The notes beneath the pieces were generated by a model. The model ran no database searches. It was not told the DNA's origin and worked only from the letters and a program-made list of their open reading frames with translations. DNA of 64,000 bases from Halocynthiibacter sp. SDUM655004. Lineage in GTDB: Bacteria; Pseudomonadota; Alphaproteobacteria; Rhodobacterales; Rhodobacteraceae. The position numbers and the translations under genes are program-made. This document shows positions 44,812 to 57,088 of the stretch, in pieces (within the stretch, counting starts at the first letter, position 1; every line of letters begins with the position of its first letter). Location of the stretch: the NCBI RefSeq assembly GCF_026015885.1, contig NZ_JAPDUG010000001.1:744001-808000 (forward strand). The letters are read 5' to 3'.

Positions 44812-47133
44812 TTAATCCGCAGTCAACAGTGGTGGTTTTTTCGAGGACAGGCGCGGGGTTCCCGGCTTTTCGATCTTGAGATCAAGTTTGCCGTCTTTCA
44901 CGCCGACCTTCACCAAACCACCTTTCGCGAGCTTGCCAAAGAGCAGTTCTTCGGCCAGAGGCTTTTTGATGTTTTCCTGAATGACGCGGCCAAGTGGGCG
45001 GGCGCCCATCTTGTCATCATAGCCTTTGTCAGCAAGCCATTCCGCCGCAGGGCGGGTCAGCTCAATGGAGACATTGCGGTCTAGCAATTGCGCTTCGAGT
45101 TGGAGCACGAACTTCTCGACCACTTGCAAGATCACCTCTTTGCCGAGTGGCGCAAAGCTCACAACCGCATCAAGACGGTTGCGGAACTCCGGCGTGAACG
45201 TACGCTCGATGGCGGCGGTGTCCTCGCCCTCACGACGGTCACGTCCGAAGCCGATGGCCGCTTTGGCCTGTTCGCTCGCGCCAGCATTGGAGGTCATGAT
45301 GAGGATCACATTGCGGAAATCCACAGTGCGGCCGTTGTGATCGGTTAGCTTGCCGTGGTCCATCACCTGCAACAGAATGTTGTACACATCCGGATGCGCT
45401 TTCTCGATCTCGTCAAGGAGCAACACACAATGCGGGTGCTGGTCAACGCCATCCGTGAGCATACCGCCCTGATCAAAACCGACGTAACCCGGAGGCGCGC
45501 CGATCAGGCGAGAGACAGCGTGTTTCTCCATATATTCGGACATATCAAACCGCAAAAGCTCCACACCGAGGGAATCGGCGAGCTGGTTGGCCACCTCGGT
45601 TTTCCCGACGCCGGTTGGCCCTGCGAAGAGGTAATTCCCGATGGGTTTTTCGGGTTCGCGAAGGCCGGCACGGGCCAATTTGATAGCGGAGGCCAGTGTT
45701 TCGATGGCCGTATCCTGTCCGAACACAACGCGTTTGAGCGTTTTCTCCAGATCGCGCAGCACTTCGGCATCGTCCTTGGAGACGTTCTTCGCCGGAATGC
45801 GAGCAATTTTGGAAATGACGGTTTCGATTTCCTTAACGCCGATAGTTTTGCGACGGCGGCTCTCTGGCAAGAGATGTTGCGCCGCGCCAGCTTCGTCGAT
45901 CACGTCAATCGCTTTGTCCGGCAGCTTACGGTCTGTGATATAGCGCGCCGAAAGCTCAACGGCGGTTTTAATCGCGTCGTTGGTATAGCGGATATCGTGA
46001 TGCTCTTCGAAATATGGCTTGAGCCCCTTGAGAATCTTAACTGCATCCTCAACCGCAGGTTCGTTCACGTCGATCTTTTGGAAGCGGCGCGATAGGGCGC
46101 GGTCTTTTTCGAAGTGCTGGCGGAACTCTTTATAAGTGGTTGAGCCCATGCAGCGCAGTTTGCCGCCTTGGAGGGCGGGTTTAAGCAGGTTGCTCGCGTC
46201 CATTGCGCCACCGGAAGTTGCACCAGCGCCGATTACCGTATGGATTTCGTCGATGAAGAGGATCGCGTCGTCGTGGCTTTCCATTTCGGTCATCACGGCT
46301 TTGAGGCGCTCCTCGAAATCACCGCGATACCGTGTGCCAGCCAGAAGCGCACCCATATCGAGCGAGTAGATCGTGGCTTTGGACAAAACCTCGGGCGTTT
46401 CGCCATTAATGATCTTGTAGGCCAGCCCTTCGGCAATGGCAGTTTTACCAACACCGGGGTCGCCAACAAGCAGCGGGTTGTTCTTGCGACGACGGCAAAG
46501 CACCTGAATGCAGCGCTCAACCTCGTGGCTGCGGCCGATGAGTGGGTCAACATCGCCCTTTGCGGCTTTGACGTTCAGATCAACACAGTATTTCGCAAGT
46601 GCGCTCTCTTTGGCATCGCCCTCATCAGTGATGGTGGCCTCTTCCTCTACATCGGTTGTACCGGTGACGGGACGAGATTCGCCAAAAGCAGGGTCTTTGG
46701 CCACACCGTGGGCGATGTAGTTGACCGCGTCGTAGCGGGTCATGTCTTGTTCCTGAAGGAAATAAGCGGCGTTGGATTCACGCTCCGCAAATATTGCGAC
46801 AAGAACGTTTGCGCCGGTCACTTCTGTGCGGCCGGAGGATTGAACATGGATCGCGGCACGTTGGATGACGCGTTGGAATGCGGCCGTTGGGACGGCTTCG
46901 GAACCTTCAATCGTGGTTTCGAGCGAGGAGAGATCATCGTCGATGAAATCTTCAAGCGCAGCGCGAAGCGCATCCAGATCAACGCTGCAGGCGCGCATAA
47001 CCTGAGCGGCATCCGGCTCGTCGATTAGGGCAAGCAGGAGGTGTTCCAGCGTGGCAAGTTCATGTTTGCGCGCGTTCGCCAAACCGAGGGCGTTGTGGAT
47101 CGCGGCTTCGAGCGTGTTGGAAAATGATGGCAT
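44812..47133 (-). CDS. clpA: ATP-dependent Clp protease ATP-binding subunit ClpA
   Basis: 773-residue AAA+ unfoldase that feeds substrates to ClpP. It has an N-terminal Clp repeat domain (PSFSNTLEAAIHNAL; TLEHLLLALIDEPDA), first ATPase with GDPGVGKTAIAEG, second with GPTGVGKTEVANQ, and the ClpP-docking tripeptide IGF in AAIGFGRDRR. ATG 47133 has GGAAAG upstream; the longer frame to 47226 is not supported. clpS, the adaptor gene usually next to clpA, is not adjacent here. Confidence 0.96.
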   Translation of the reverse strand: MPSFSNTLEAAIHNALGLANARKHELATLEHLLLALIDEPDAAQVMRACSVDLDALRAALEDFIDDDLSSLETTIEGSEAVPTAAFQRVIQRAAIHVQSSGRTEVTGANVLVAIFAERESNAAYFLQEQDMTRYDAVNYIAHGVAKDPAFGESRPVTGTTDVEEEATITDEGDAKESALAKYCVDLNVKAAKGDVDPLIGRSHEVERCIQVLCRRRKNNPLLVGDPGVGKTAIAEGLAYKIINGETPEVLSKATIYSLDMGALLAGTRYRGDFEERLKAVMTEMESHDDAILFIDEIHTVIGAGATSGGAMDASNLLKPALQGGKLRCMGSTTYKEFRQHFEKDRALSRRFQKIDVNEPAVEDAVKILKGLKPYFEEHHDIRYTNDAIKTAVELSARYITDRKLPDKAIDVIDEAGAAQHLLPESRRRKTIGVKEIETVISKIARIPAKNVSKDDAEVLRDLEKTLKRVVFGQDTAIETLASAIKLARAGLREPEKPIGNYLFAGPTGVGKTEVANQLADSLGVELLRFDMSEYMEKHAVSRLIGAPPGYVGFDQGGMLTDGVDQHPHCVLLLDEIEKAHPDVYNILLQVMDHGKLTDHNGRTVDFRNVILIMTSNAGASEQAKAAIGFGRDRREGEDTAAIERTFTPEFRNRLDAVVSFAPLGKEVILQVVEKFVLQLEAQLLDRNVSIELTRPAAEWLADKGYDDKMGARPLGRVIQENIKKPLAEELLFGKLAKGGLVKVGVKDGKLDLKIEKPGTPRLSSKKPPLLTAD

Positions 47134-47298
47134 TCCACTTTCCTTTCTTAGGAATTGCGGACGCAGGCGTGCGCCCGTTCTTATAGAGTTCGGCTTTCTG
47201 GCGCAGTCTTCAAGAGGAAACACCAAATCATTGCAATTATTCTTGAGTTTTGCACTTTTTCGTTACCGCACTCCTAATAATAGAGCGCCTTTTTTCAC

Positions 47299-48072
47299 TT
47301 AAACGTTATTCCGCCGCTCGCGGAGCTCGGTAAAGACGGCAAGATCGTCGGCGTTTTCCATTCCGAGCGTCTTTCGGATGTCGGGGCTGCCACATCTTAA
47401 GAAGGGATTCGTTGCCAATTCTTCCGACAGAAGAGATGGAACCGAAGGTTTGTTTTCTGCGCGGAGAGCTTTGGTTTCGGCAGCGCGATTGACGAGGTTT
47501 GCGTTAGACGGCTCCACCGTCAAAGCCCAATTCAGGTTGGTCGTTGTGTACTCATGGCCCGAGCAAACCAGCGTTTCTGGCGGAAGTTTTTTCAGTTTTT
47601 CCATAGATTTAAGCATCATCTCCGGAGAGCCTTCAAACAGGCGGCCGCAACCCATCGCCATAAGACTGTCTGCTGTAAAGACATAAGCTGACTGAGGAAG
47701 GTAGAGCGCGAGGTGGCCGATCGTATGGCCCGACACGTCAAAAATCTGGGCCTTTTCACCGCAAAGTGTCAGCGGGTCGCCTTCGGAAACCGCGAGGTCA
47801 AGGTCCGGAAGGCGATGCGCGTCGGCCTTGGCGCCAATAATGCGGGCATTTGAAGCGCCGTTGATGTCGCCAAGGGCGTCTACGTGGTCCCAATGGTGAT
47901 GTGTCAAAAACACATCGGTCAAGTGCCAGTCGTTTTCCGCAAGCACCGCGTTGATAGGCGCGGCTTCGGGCGCGTCAATGAGAGCGGTCTCTTTGGTTTG
48001 GGAGTTGTGGATCAGATATGCGTAGTTGTCCTGAAGGCAGGGGATCGTCTTGAGTTCAAGGGGCATGGTCAT
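47299..48072 (-). CDS. gloB: Hydroxyacylglutathione hydrolase (glyoxalase II)
   Basis: 257-residue metallo-beta-lactamase-fold hydrolase that releases D-lactate and glutathione from S-lactoylglutathione. The metal motif THHHWDH is near residue 57, with further ligands in SGHTIGH, FTADSLM and CSGHEYT. It is divergent from a methyltransferase gene (68 bases). The start is ATG 48072 or 48066. Confidence 0.94.
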   Translation of the reverse strand: MTMPLELKTIPCLQDNYAYLIHNSQTKETALIDAPEAAPINAVLAENDWHLTDVFLTHHHWDHVDALGDINGASNARIIGAKADAHRLPDLDLAVSEGDPLTLCGEKAQIFDVSGHTIGHLALYLPQSAYVFTADSLMAMGCGRLFEGSPEMMLKSMEKLKKLPPETLVCSGHEYTTTNLNWALTVEPSNANLVNRAAETKALRAENKPSVPSLLSEELATNPFLRCGSPDIRKTLGMENADDLAVFTELRERRNNV

Positions 48073-48140
48073 TTGGCTTTGCTTTGGTATGGTTGCTTTG
48101 AGTTTTGCTGATTTGGCTCGCTATTCCAAGGGGAAAGCCA

Positions 48141-48899
48141 ATGCACCTTGATGTGCGCGACCTGAAATCTTTTTACTACCGCAGCGCGCTTGGGCGAGCC
48201 GCGCAAAAGGCTGTGCGTGATCAGCTTGTTGAGTATTGGCCCGAAGCCAAAGGCCAGACAGTGGCTGGGTATGGTTTTGCCGTACCTTTGCTGCGGCCCT
48301 ATCTGGAAGATGCGCGTAGGATTGTGGCGCTTATGCCGGGGCCACAGGGCGTTATGCCGTGGCCTGCTGGGCAAAAGAATGTCTCGGTCTTGTCGGAAGA
48401 GGTGAATCTCCCGCTCGATACCGGGTCGGTTGATAAGTTGGTTTTGCTCCACGGTCTTGAAACAAGCGAGCACCCTACGGCCTTGTTAGATGAATGCCTG
48501 CGCGTGCTCGGGCCGGGCGGACGGGCGCTTTTCGTCGTGCCGAACCGAGCAGGGCTTTGGTCGCGGAGTGATAAAACGCCCTTTGGTTATGGGCGCCCGT
48601 ATTCACTTGCGCAGTTAGAGACCCAACTTAAGCAACACGCCTTTCTTCCGGAACGTCACAGCGCAGCGCTGTTCTCGCCGCCATCAAGCAAACGGTTCTG
48701 GCGACGGGCTGCACCGATGTGGGAAAAGGCGGGCCGCAAGGTTTCGCCATATCTTGCGGGTGGTGTTTTGATGGTTGAGGCCAGCAAACAAATTCATGCC
48801 CCAACGCGCCCGGGTTTGCCCGAAGCGATCCGCAAACCGCTTGGCGTTCTCGAAGGGATGGTCGCTCCGGAAGGCAAAACCGCACAAAACCCGACTTGA
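48141..48899 (+). CDS. Class I SAM-dependent methyltransferase
   Basis: 252-residue methyltransferase, Methyltransf_11 type. The SAM motif I region is weak ([16 protein letters not shown]), but motifs II-III ([18 protein letters not shown] and [20 protein letters not shown]) are clear. The substrate is unknown. ATG 48141 has AAGGGGA upstream. In relatives this gene commonly neighbours gloB, as here, possibly for shared control rather than a shared pathway (inference). Confidence 0.85.
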   Translation: MHLDVRDLKSFYYRSALGRAAQKAVRDQLVEYWPEAKGQTVAGYGFAVPLLRPYLEDARRIVALMPGPQGVMPWPAGQKNVSVLSEEVNLPLDTGSVDKLVLLHGLETSEHPTALLDECLRVLGPGGRALFVVPNRAGLWSRSDKTPFGYGRPYSLAQLETQLKQHAFLPERHSAALFSPPSSKRFWRRAAPMWEKAGRKVSPYLAGGVLMVEASKQIHAPTRPGLPEAIRKPLGVLEGMVAPEGKTAQNPT

Positions 48900-49371
48900 G
48901 CGGTATTTCCTGATTCCAATTTGCTCGGGTCGATACGACGAGATCGGCGTTTTCGCTCCGCGCCGAGCGCAATCAAAAGGCGAGAGGATTCGGCTTTAGA
49001 GCGGTTCAGCGCCTTAAAACCACTCACGGCGGGGCGAAATCAGCAAACTCCGCGGTGAATTCGCAAGATGCGTCGGTTTGGCGCAAAGGAAAATCTGCTG
49101 GCGCTTGGGCGTGCGAAAGGGGTGTGGCGGCGAAAAAGGCCCATAAAAAGAGGGGTTAGCCGAGGCTAATAGTCGCGGTTCATACAAATCAGGGTGCCGT
49201 GGGGAAAAATGATGCCTCATTAGACGCTATAGAGTGTTGCGACGTGGCAAAGGCTCTGTTACATCACAGCCGATTTTAGGCACATGTGCAAACATGTGTG
49301 ACTTAGGCTGCCCCAAGATGATCTGCATACCGCAGTATACGGAAGGGGCACTGACAAGCGGAAGGGTGGAC
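48900..49371. other. Non-coding region upstream of the ATP synthase operon
   Basis: 472 bases without a credible gene. It should hold the atp promoter and leader. TTGCGA at 49237 with a poor -10 is the only candidate I can offer. An inverted repeat CACATG-N6-CATGTG lies at 49281-49298, within the expected promoter or leader. The in-frame extension of atpH back to 49234 has no ribosome binding site or family resemblance. Confidence 0.45.
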
Positions 49372-49932
49372 GTGTCCGAACCAGCTTCGATCTCCTTGGG
49401 CATTGCCGTGCGCTATGCCACGGCCGTGTTTGATCTGGCCAAAGAAGGCAAGAAACTGAAGGCTCTTGAGGCCGACATTGATGCGCTTGAGGGCGCACTT
49501 GCTGAAAGTGCTGATTTTGCAGATTTGATCAATTCGCCTGTGTACACACGCGATGAGCAAAGCGCCGCAATCACAGCCATTGCCAAGAAAATGAAACTTT
49601 CTCCCATCGTGTCCAACACGCTGGGATTGATGGCCGAAAAGCGTCGTCTTTTCGTGCTGCCCCAATTCGTACAGGCGCTGCGCGAGCAGCTCGCTGACGA
49701 GAAGGGGGAAGTGACTGCTGAGGTTACGGCAGCTAAGAAGCTGACCAAAGCTCAGTCTGACGCGCTCGCCAAGACGCTCAAAGCGTCCGTCGGCAAAGAT
49801 GTCATCGTGAATGTGGTCGTTGATGAATCCCTCATCGGCGGCCTTATTGTTAAGGTGGGCTCGAAGATGATCGATACGTCGATCGCCTCCAAGCTCAATA
49901 ACCTCCAGAACGCAATGAAAGAGGTCGGATAA
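49372..49932 (+). CDS. atpH: ATP synthase F1 subunit delta
   Basis: 186-residue delta (OSCP) subunit that links F1 to the peripheral stalk. The start is GTG 49372, chosen for the GGAAGGG just upstream and the family-like N-terminus [22 protein letters not shown]. The C-terminal [28 protein letters not shown] is typical. TAATG overlap with atpA. Confidence 0.93.
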   Translation: MSEPASISLGIAVRYATAVFDLAKEGKKLKALEADIDALEGALAESADFADLINSPVYTRDEQSAAITAIAKKMKLSPIVSNTLGLMAEKRRLFVLPQFVQALREQLADEKGEVTAEVTAAKKLTKAQSDALAKTLKASVGKDVIVNVVVDESLIGGLIVKVGSKMIDTSIASKLNNLQNAMKEVG

Positions 49933-51470
49933 TGGGTATCCAAGCAGCCGAGATTTCTGCGATCCTTAAGGACCAGATCAAAAACTTTGGCCAAGAGGCC
50001 GAAGTGGCCGAAGTTGGCCGTGTATTGAGCGTAGGCGATGGTATCGCCCGTGTTCACGGACTTGATAACGTTCAAGCCGGTGAAATGGTTGAGTTCCCCG
50101 GCGGTATCGCCGGTATGGCGCTGAACCTCGAAGCAGACAACGTTGGTGTTGTTATCTTCGGTTCCGACCGCGACATTAAAGAAGGTGACACAGTTAAGCG
50201 CACCAACTCGATCGTGGACGTTCCTGCTGGTGACGAACTCCTTGGCCGCGTTGTTGACGGTCTTGGTAACCCGATCGACGGCAAAGGCCCGATCAAAACA
50301 AAGAACCGCGCCATTGCGGACTCCAAAGCACCGGGCATTATCCCGCGTAAATCGGTTCACGAACCGATGGCGACAGGCCTCAAATCTGTTGACGCGATGA
50401 TCCCGATTGGCCGTGGCCAGCGTGAGCTTATCATTGGTGACCGTCAGACAGGTAAAACTGCCGTTGCTCTTGACGCGATCCTCAACCAGAAGTCTTACAA
50501 CGAAGCTGCTGGCGACGACGAGAACAAGAAGCTGTACTGTGTTTACGTTGCGGTTGGCCAAAAGCGTTCGACTGTTGCTCAGCTCGTTAAGAAGCTCGAA
50601 GAAACCGGCGCGATTGAGTATTCGATCGTTGTTGCTGCGACAGCTTCCGATCCTGCGCCAATGCAGTTCCTCGCACCTTACGCTGCGACTGCGATGGCCG
50701 AGCACTTCCGTGACAACGGCCGCCACGCTCTGATCATTTACGATGATCTTTCCAAGCAAGCGGTGTCCTATCGCCAGATGTCCCTGCTTCTTCGTCGTCC
50801 TCCTGGACGTGAAGCTTATCCTGGTGACGTTTTCTACCTTCACTCCCGTCTGCTGGAGCGCTCCTCCAAGCTGAACGAAGAGAACGGTTCCGGCTCGCTC
50901 ACAGCGCTGCCGATCATCGAAACCCAAGGTGGTGACGTTTCTGCGTTTATTCCGACCAACGTGATCTCGATCACCGACGGTCAGATCTTCCTCGAAACTG
51001 AACTCTTCCACCAAGGTATCCGTCCTGCGGTTAACACTGGTCTGTCGGTGTCTCGTGTGGGCTCCTCGGCGCAAACAAACTCTATGAAGTCTGTTGCCGG
51101 TCCTGTGAAACTTGAGCTTGCTCAGTATCGCGAAATGGCCGCCTTCGCGCAGTTCGGTTCTGACCTCGACGCCTCTACACAGGCGCTTCTGAACCGTGGT
51201 GCTCGTCTGACCGAGTTGATGAAACAGCCACAGTACTCGCCGCTTACAAACGCCGAAATCGTTTGTGTGATCTTTGCGGGTACAAACGGTTACCTCGACA
51301 AGATCGACGTAAAAGCGGTTGGTCGTTTCGAAGCGGGCCTTCTCAACCACCTCCGCGCGAAACATGCGGATCTGTTGCAGTGGATCACCGACGAAGACCC
51401 CAAAATCAAAGGGGAAGCCGCCGACAAGATCTCCGCTGCTCTGGATGAGTACGCCGCAGATTTCGCCTAG
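49932..51470 (+). CDS. atpA: ATP synthase F1 subunit alpha
   Basis: 512-residue regulatory subunit of F1 with Walker [15 protein letters not shown] near residue 170 and the signature [17 protein letters not shown]. It forms the hexamer with AtpD. Codon use is clearly optimised compared with neighbouring genes (for example, frequent GTT, CGT and GGT), which fits high expression. Confidence 0.98.
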   Translation: MGIQAAEISAILKDQIKNFGQEAEVAEVGRVLSVGDGIARVHGLDNVQAGEMVEFPGGIAGMALNLEADNVGVVIFGSDRDIKEGDTVKRTNSIVDVPAGDELLGRVVDGLGNPIDGKGPIKTKNRAIADSKAPGIIPRKSVHEPMATGLKSVDAMIPIGRGQRELIIGDRQTGKTAVALDAILNQKSYNEAAGDDENKKLYCVYVAVGQKRSTVAQLVKKLEETGAIEYSIVVAATASDPAPMQFLAPYAATAMAEHFRDNGRHALIIYDDLSKQAVSYRQMSLLLRRPPGREAYPGDVFYLHSRLLERSSKLNEENGSGSLTALPIIETQGGDVSAFIPTNVISITDGQIFLETELFHQGIRPAVNTGLSVSRVGSSAQTNSMKSVAGPVKLELAQYREMAAFAQFGSDLDASTQALLNRGARLTELMKQPQYSPLTNAEIVCVIFAGTNGYLDKIDVKAVGRFEAGLLNHLRAKHADLLQWITDEDPKIKGEAADKISAALDEYAADFA

Positions 51471-51499
51471 TAACCGTTTCTTAGGATAGGATTGGATAC

Positions 51500-53820
<2,321 letters not shown>

Positions 53821-53882
53821 TCTAACGGGTCTGCTCTGGTTCGGGTTTCCGAGCCAGAGTAGCGCCGCTGAAGGAGGCCAAT

Positions 53883-54296
53883 ATGGCTGATACACTGCAG
53901 TTTGATCTGGTATCCCCCGAGCGCAGCCTTGCGTCGTTTCAGGCCACCGAGGTGCAAATCCCCGGAGCCGAAGGCGACCTCACAGCAATGGCCGATCACG
54001 CGCCGCTGATTACAACGCTGCGCCCTGGCATCCTCAAGGTTGTGGGCAAAGACGGCACTCAGGAATTCGTCGTAACTGGCGGGTTTGCAGAGATTTCTGC
54101 TGAAGCGACTTCTGTTCTCGCAGAACGCGCCATGCCGGTTGCCGAAGCGACACAAGAGGTTATCGACGAAGTGTTTGCCGAGTTTGCGGCTGCACGCGAG
54201 ACAATCTCTGCAGATCGCCAAGACGCGCTGAACAAGCAAGTTGCCGATCTGAATGCGATCGCAACACAGCTTGGACTTGCTACAAAATCTGCCTGA
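53883..54296 (+). CDS. atpC: ATP synthase F1 subunit epsilon
   Basis: 137-residue rotor-tip subunit. The beta-sandwich N-terminus ([40 protein letters not shown]) is complete, and the C-terminal helical region is present but short. AAGGAGG precedes the start. It is the last gene of the F1 cluster, followed by a strong terminator. Confidence 0.95.
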   Translation: MADTLQFDLVSPERSLASFQATEVQIPGAEGDLTAMADHAPLITTLRPGILKVVGKDGTQEFVVTGGFAEISAEATSVLAERAMPVAEATQEVIDEVFAEFAAARETISADRQDALNKQVADLNAIATQLGLATKSA

Positions 54297-54320
54297 TACC
54301 AGTCGGATCAACAAAATTCA

Positions 54321-54353
54321 AAAGCCCTGCGCCACAAGCGCGGGGCTTTTTTT
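54321..54353 (+). terminator. Rho-independent terminator of the atp operon
   Basis: A 12-bp stem (54321-54332 with 54338-54349, one G-T pair), a 5-base loop and seven T residues, 24 bases after the atpC stop. Confidence 0.93.
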
Positions 54354-54422
54354 GTTTCCGTTAGACAAGTATCGTTGTAGCGCGCAATCGATCTCGCACC
54401 GCGTAGCAGTTCGTGGGGCTGG

Positions 54423-54779
54423 TTATTTCAACAAATCACCAACAATGCCCACTGCATCGATAACGGTTGAAACGTCGTCGGTCACTTCCAAGATTTCGTC
54501 ATCTACGCGGATGTACCTGTTGCCTTTACCTGGGGGCTTCAGCTTCCACTTCGAAAGGTCCCCGATATCTGTGTATTTTAGATCGACCGGTAGCTTTGCG
54601 CCGCGGGTATAGCGTTTGATCTGGCCTGGAGGAATTGCTTTCGGTCCCTTGCCAGGCTTGTCTATCTGAACTTTTTCACCTTTTGCTTTTCCGCCTTTTT
54701 CATTTGCATCGGCCATATCTGCGCCGCCAAGCGCTAAGGATATTGCGAGGGCAAAGGATAGTGATGAGGCAAGTCTCAT
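54423..54779 (-). CDS. Secreted RcnB-like protein
   Basis: 118-residue protein with a Sec signal peptide (MRLASSLSFALAISLALGGA, cleavage near ADA), a Lys/Gly-rich linker and a C-terminal RcnB-like domain (PPGQIKRYTRGAKLP, DLSKWKLKPPGKGNRYIRVDDEILEV). RcnB influences nickel/cobalt homeostasis in E. coli, but for most relatives the function is unknown. AAGGAG precedes ATG 54779, so the longer frame to 54842 is rejected. Confidence 0.8.
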   Translation of the reverse strand: MRLASSLSFALAISLALGGADMADANEKGGKAKGEKVQIDKPGKGPKAIPPGQIKRYTRGAKLPVDLKYTDIGDLSKWKLKPPGKGNRYIRVDDEILEVTDDVSTVIDAVGIVGDLLK

Positions 54780-55000
54780 GGGCGGCTCCTTAGAAAGGTG
54801 GGCTGGGACTTTGAAGGTAATGTCGCAAAGACGTACTATCAACCCAACTTGGATTTAGGAGCGCTGGTAATTGAATCTTAGGCAGTGGATGCTTTGAAGT
54901 CACGGCGCGGTACCCGTTTCCGCGGTCCCCCTATTTCTGCCATGATTTCCGGTTTATCCTTGCTGCTATACGAGTACGGCCGATTTTTGAGTGATTGATT

Positions 55001-55351
55001 ATGATGCGCATGCAGCCCCATATGCTTGGGATTCAACAAGATACAACAGTTCTATTCTCTGATTTTCAGCACAACGGAGAGATGTGGACAGGGACTGGTG
55101 ATCGCGAATTCCGTAGCGAAATCACGTTTGAGGAGCCGTTTCTAAAGCCGCCCATCATGCAGGTGAGCGTGGAGCTTTGGGATTTTGATCACGAAACGAA
55201 CCAGCGCGCTGAGTTGGTTGCCGAGGACATTGGCAAATCCGGCTTTACGCTCGTTTTCAAAACATGGGGTGACACGCGCGTCGCGCGAATGCGCGCGACG
55301 TGGACAGCGTTTGGGCCTGTTAAGAATGAGGATGATTGGGACGTCGAATGA
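55001..55351 (+). CDS. H-type lectin domain protein
   Basis: 116-residue protein that is nearly all one H-type lectin domain (the fold of snail agglutinin, which binds N-acetylgalactosamine in animals). Marks are ITFEEPFLKPPIMQVSVELWDFD, the NQRAELVAEDIGKSGFTLVF strand and KTWGDTRVARMRATWTAFG. No signal peptide or membrane anchor is visible. The start is uncertain (ATG 55001, 55004 or 55010, or TTG 54995). It is a monocistronic gene between the RcnB-like gene and prs. Confidence 0.75.
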   Translation: MMRMQPHMLGIQQDTTVLFSDFQHNGEMWTGTGDREFRSEITFEEPFLKPPIMQVSVELWDFDHETNQRAELVAEDIGKSGFTLVFKTWGDTRVARMRATWTAFGPVKNEDDWDVE

Positions 55352-55368
55352 CAACGCCCCAAATGCGT

Positions 55369-56385
55369 TTAACCCGCGTAGGTGCCTTCGTAGATCGGGC
55401 CGAGGGTTTCGGCCTCAAACAGCGAGGAAACCGAGGTACCGTTCCATGTGTTGAGGATGGCTTGGGCAAACATCGGAGCCGTTGGCACGATCCGAATGTT
55501 CGGTGTGTTCTTGACCGCATCGGTTGGCTGGATTGAGTCAGTGATGACAAGCGATTTCATGACCGACTTTTCGACGCGCTCAACAGCGGGGCCAGACATA
55601 ACGCCATGGGTGATATAGGAATGCACTTCCTTTGCGCCATTTTCCATCAGCACTTCGGCCGCCTTACAGAGCGTACCAGCGGTATCGACCATATCGTCCA
55701 CGATGATGCAGGTTTTCCCTGTCACATCACCAATCACCGTCATCTCGGCAATCTCGCCGGGCTTCTCGCGGCGTTTATCAACGATCGAGAGCGGCGCGTT
55801 GATCCGCTTGGCAAGCTCGCGTGCACGGCCAACGCCACCAACATCGGGTGACACGACCATGATTTCGTCCATGCGGCCTTTGAACTCGTGTTCGATATCA
55901 AGGGCGAAAACGGGCGAGGCGTAGAGGTTGTCTACCGGAATATCAAAGAAGCCCTGAATCTGTGTTGCGTGCAGATCAAGCGTGAGCACCCGCTCAATTC
56001 CAGAGTTTGCGATGAGGTTTGCCACCAGCTTAGCGGAGATCGGTGTGCGGGCCTTTGTACGGCGGTCTTGGCGGGCATAGCCGAAATAGGGGATGACCGC
56101 TGTGATACGCGCAGCAGAGGAGCGGCGCAGCGCATCGGCGATAATCAGCAGCTCCATCAAGTTATCGTTTGCAGGGTTCGAAGTCGGCTGGATGATGAAC
56201 ATATCCTCGCCGCGTACGTTTTCGAAGACTTCGACGAAAATCTCCTGATCGTTGAAGCGCTCGACGCGGGCATCCACAAGCCCAACATTTACCCCGCGAT
56301 GCAGGGACATGCGCCGCGCGACGGCGGAGGCAAGTGGGCGATTGGCGTTTCCGGAAATGAGCTTGGGAGCAGTTGTGGTGGGCAT
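55369..56385 (-). CDS. prs: Ribose-phosphate pyrophosphokinase (PRPP synthetase)
   Basis: 338 residues. It makes PRPP for nucleotide, histidine and tryptophan synthesis. The ATP-binding flag region is [24 protein letters not shown], and the PRPP loop is [17 protein letters not shown]. The substrate (hisG, also in this window) is shared with histidine biosynthesis. It is divergent from the isomerase gene. The ribosome binding site is weak. Confidence 0.96.
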   Translation of the reverse strand: MPTTTAPKLISGNANRPLASAVARRMSLHRGVNVGLVDARVERFNDQEIFVEVFENVRGEDMFIIQPTSNPANDNLMELLIIADALRRSSAARITAVIPYFGYARQDRRTKARTPISAKLVANLIANSGIERVLTLDLHATQIQGFFDIPVDNLYASPVFALDIEHEFKGRMDEIMVVSPDVGGVGRARELAKRINAPLSIVDKRREKPGEIAEMTVIGDVTGKTCIIVDDMVDTAGTLCKAAEVLMENGAKEVHSYITHGVMSGPAVERVEKSVMKSLVITDSIQPTDAVKNTPNIRIVPTAPMFAQAILNTWNGTSVSSLFEAETLGPIYEGTYAG

Positions 56386-56491
56386 GGCAGCGGTTCCCCA
56401 GATTGGATGTCACATGACAGAATCGTAACGTTGACACCGCTTACCATCCGGTTACGGTCTTGCCAAAGAAAATGCCTCAGGGAGCGCTAAA

Positions 56492-57088
56492 ATGACCCAG
56501 ATTGACTATTATTTCGCAACAATGTCGCCGTTTACCTATCTTGCTGGTGGGCGACTTGAGGAGGTCGCGGCAAAACACGGCGCTACTGTGAAATATAAAC
56601 CGCTGGATATTATGGCGCTGTTTTCCCGCACCGGTGGCACTCCGCCAAAGGATCGCCATCCGAACCGCATCGAATACCGGCTTCAGGAACTCAAGCGGGT
56701 CGCGAAGCACAACGACATGCCGATCAACCTTAAACCAGCGCATTGGCCCGGGAATATGGCGCCGTCGGCCTATGCAATTATCGCGGCACAGAATGCGGGC
56801 GGCGGTGATGTTGGAGGGTTAACTCAAGCGATCTTGCGCGCCTGTTGGGCCGAAGAGAAAGACGTTGCGGATGAAAGCGTGATCCGCGAGGCGCTTTCGG
56901 CGCATGGTTTCGATCCGGAACTGGTAAACTCAGGCTTGCTAAGCGGCGCGGAAACCTATTCGCGCAACCTTGACGAAGCGGTCGAGGCCGGAGCCTTTGG
57001 CGCACCGACCTATATCGTGGGCAAGGAAGTGTTTTGGGGGCAAGATCGCCTTGATTACCTCGATGACTATCTTGCCGAGATCTCCTAG
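56492..57088 (+). CDS. 2-hydroxychromene-2-carboxylate isomerase-like DsbA-fold protein
   Basis: 198-residue DsbA/GST-kappa-fold protein. The active-site residue is S12 in ATMSPFTYLAG, in the position of the DsbA CxxC, as in HCCA isomerases that use glutathione. FGAPTYIVGKEVFWGQDRLDYL closes the fold. Relatives act in naphthalene breakdown, but the family is often found in genomes without that pathway, so the real substrate is open. Its end overlaps the convergent aldolase gene by 4 bases. Confidence 0.87.
   Translation: MTQIDYYFATMSPFTYLAGGRLEEVAAKHGATVKYKPLDIMALFSRTGGTPPKDRHPNRIEYRLQELKRVAKHNDMPINLKPAHWPGNMAPSAYAIIAAQNAGGGDVGGLTQAILRACWAEEKDVADESVIREALSAHGFDPELVNSGLLSGAETYSRNLDEAVEAGAFGAPTYIVGKEVFWGQDRLDYLDDYLAEIS

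Noticed and set aside
49234-49371. Longer atpH start at 49234
   Set aside because: The added residues have no family resemblance, and GGAAGGG directly before GTG 49372 gives a much better start.
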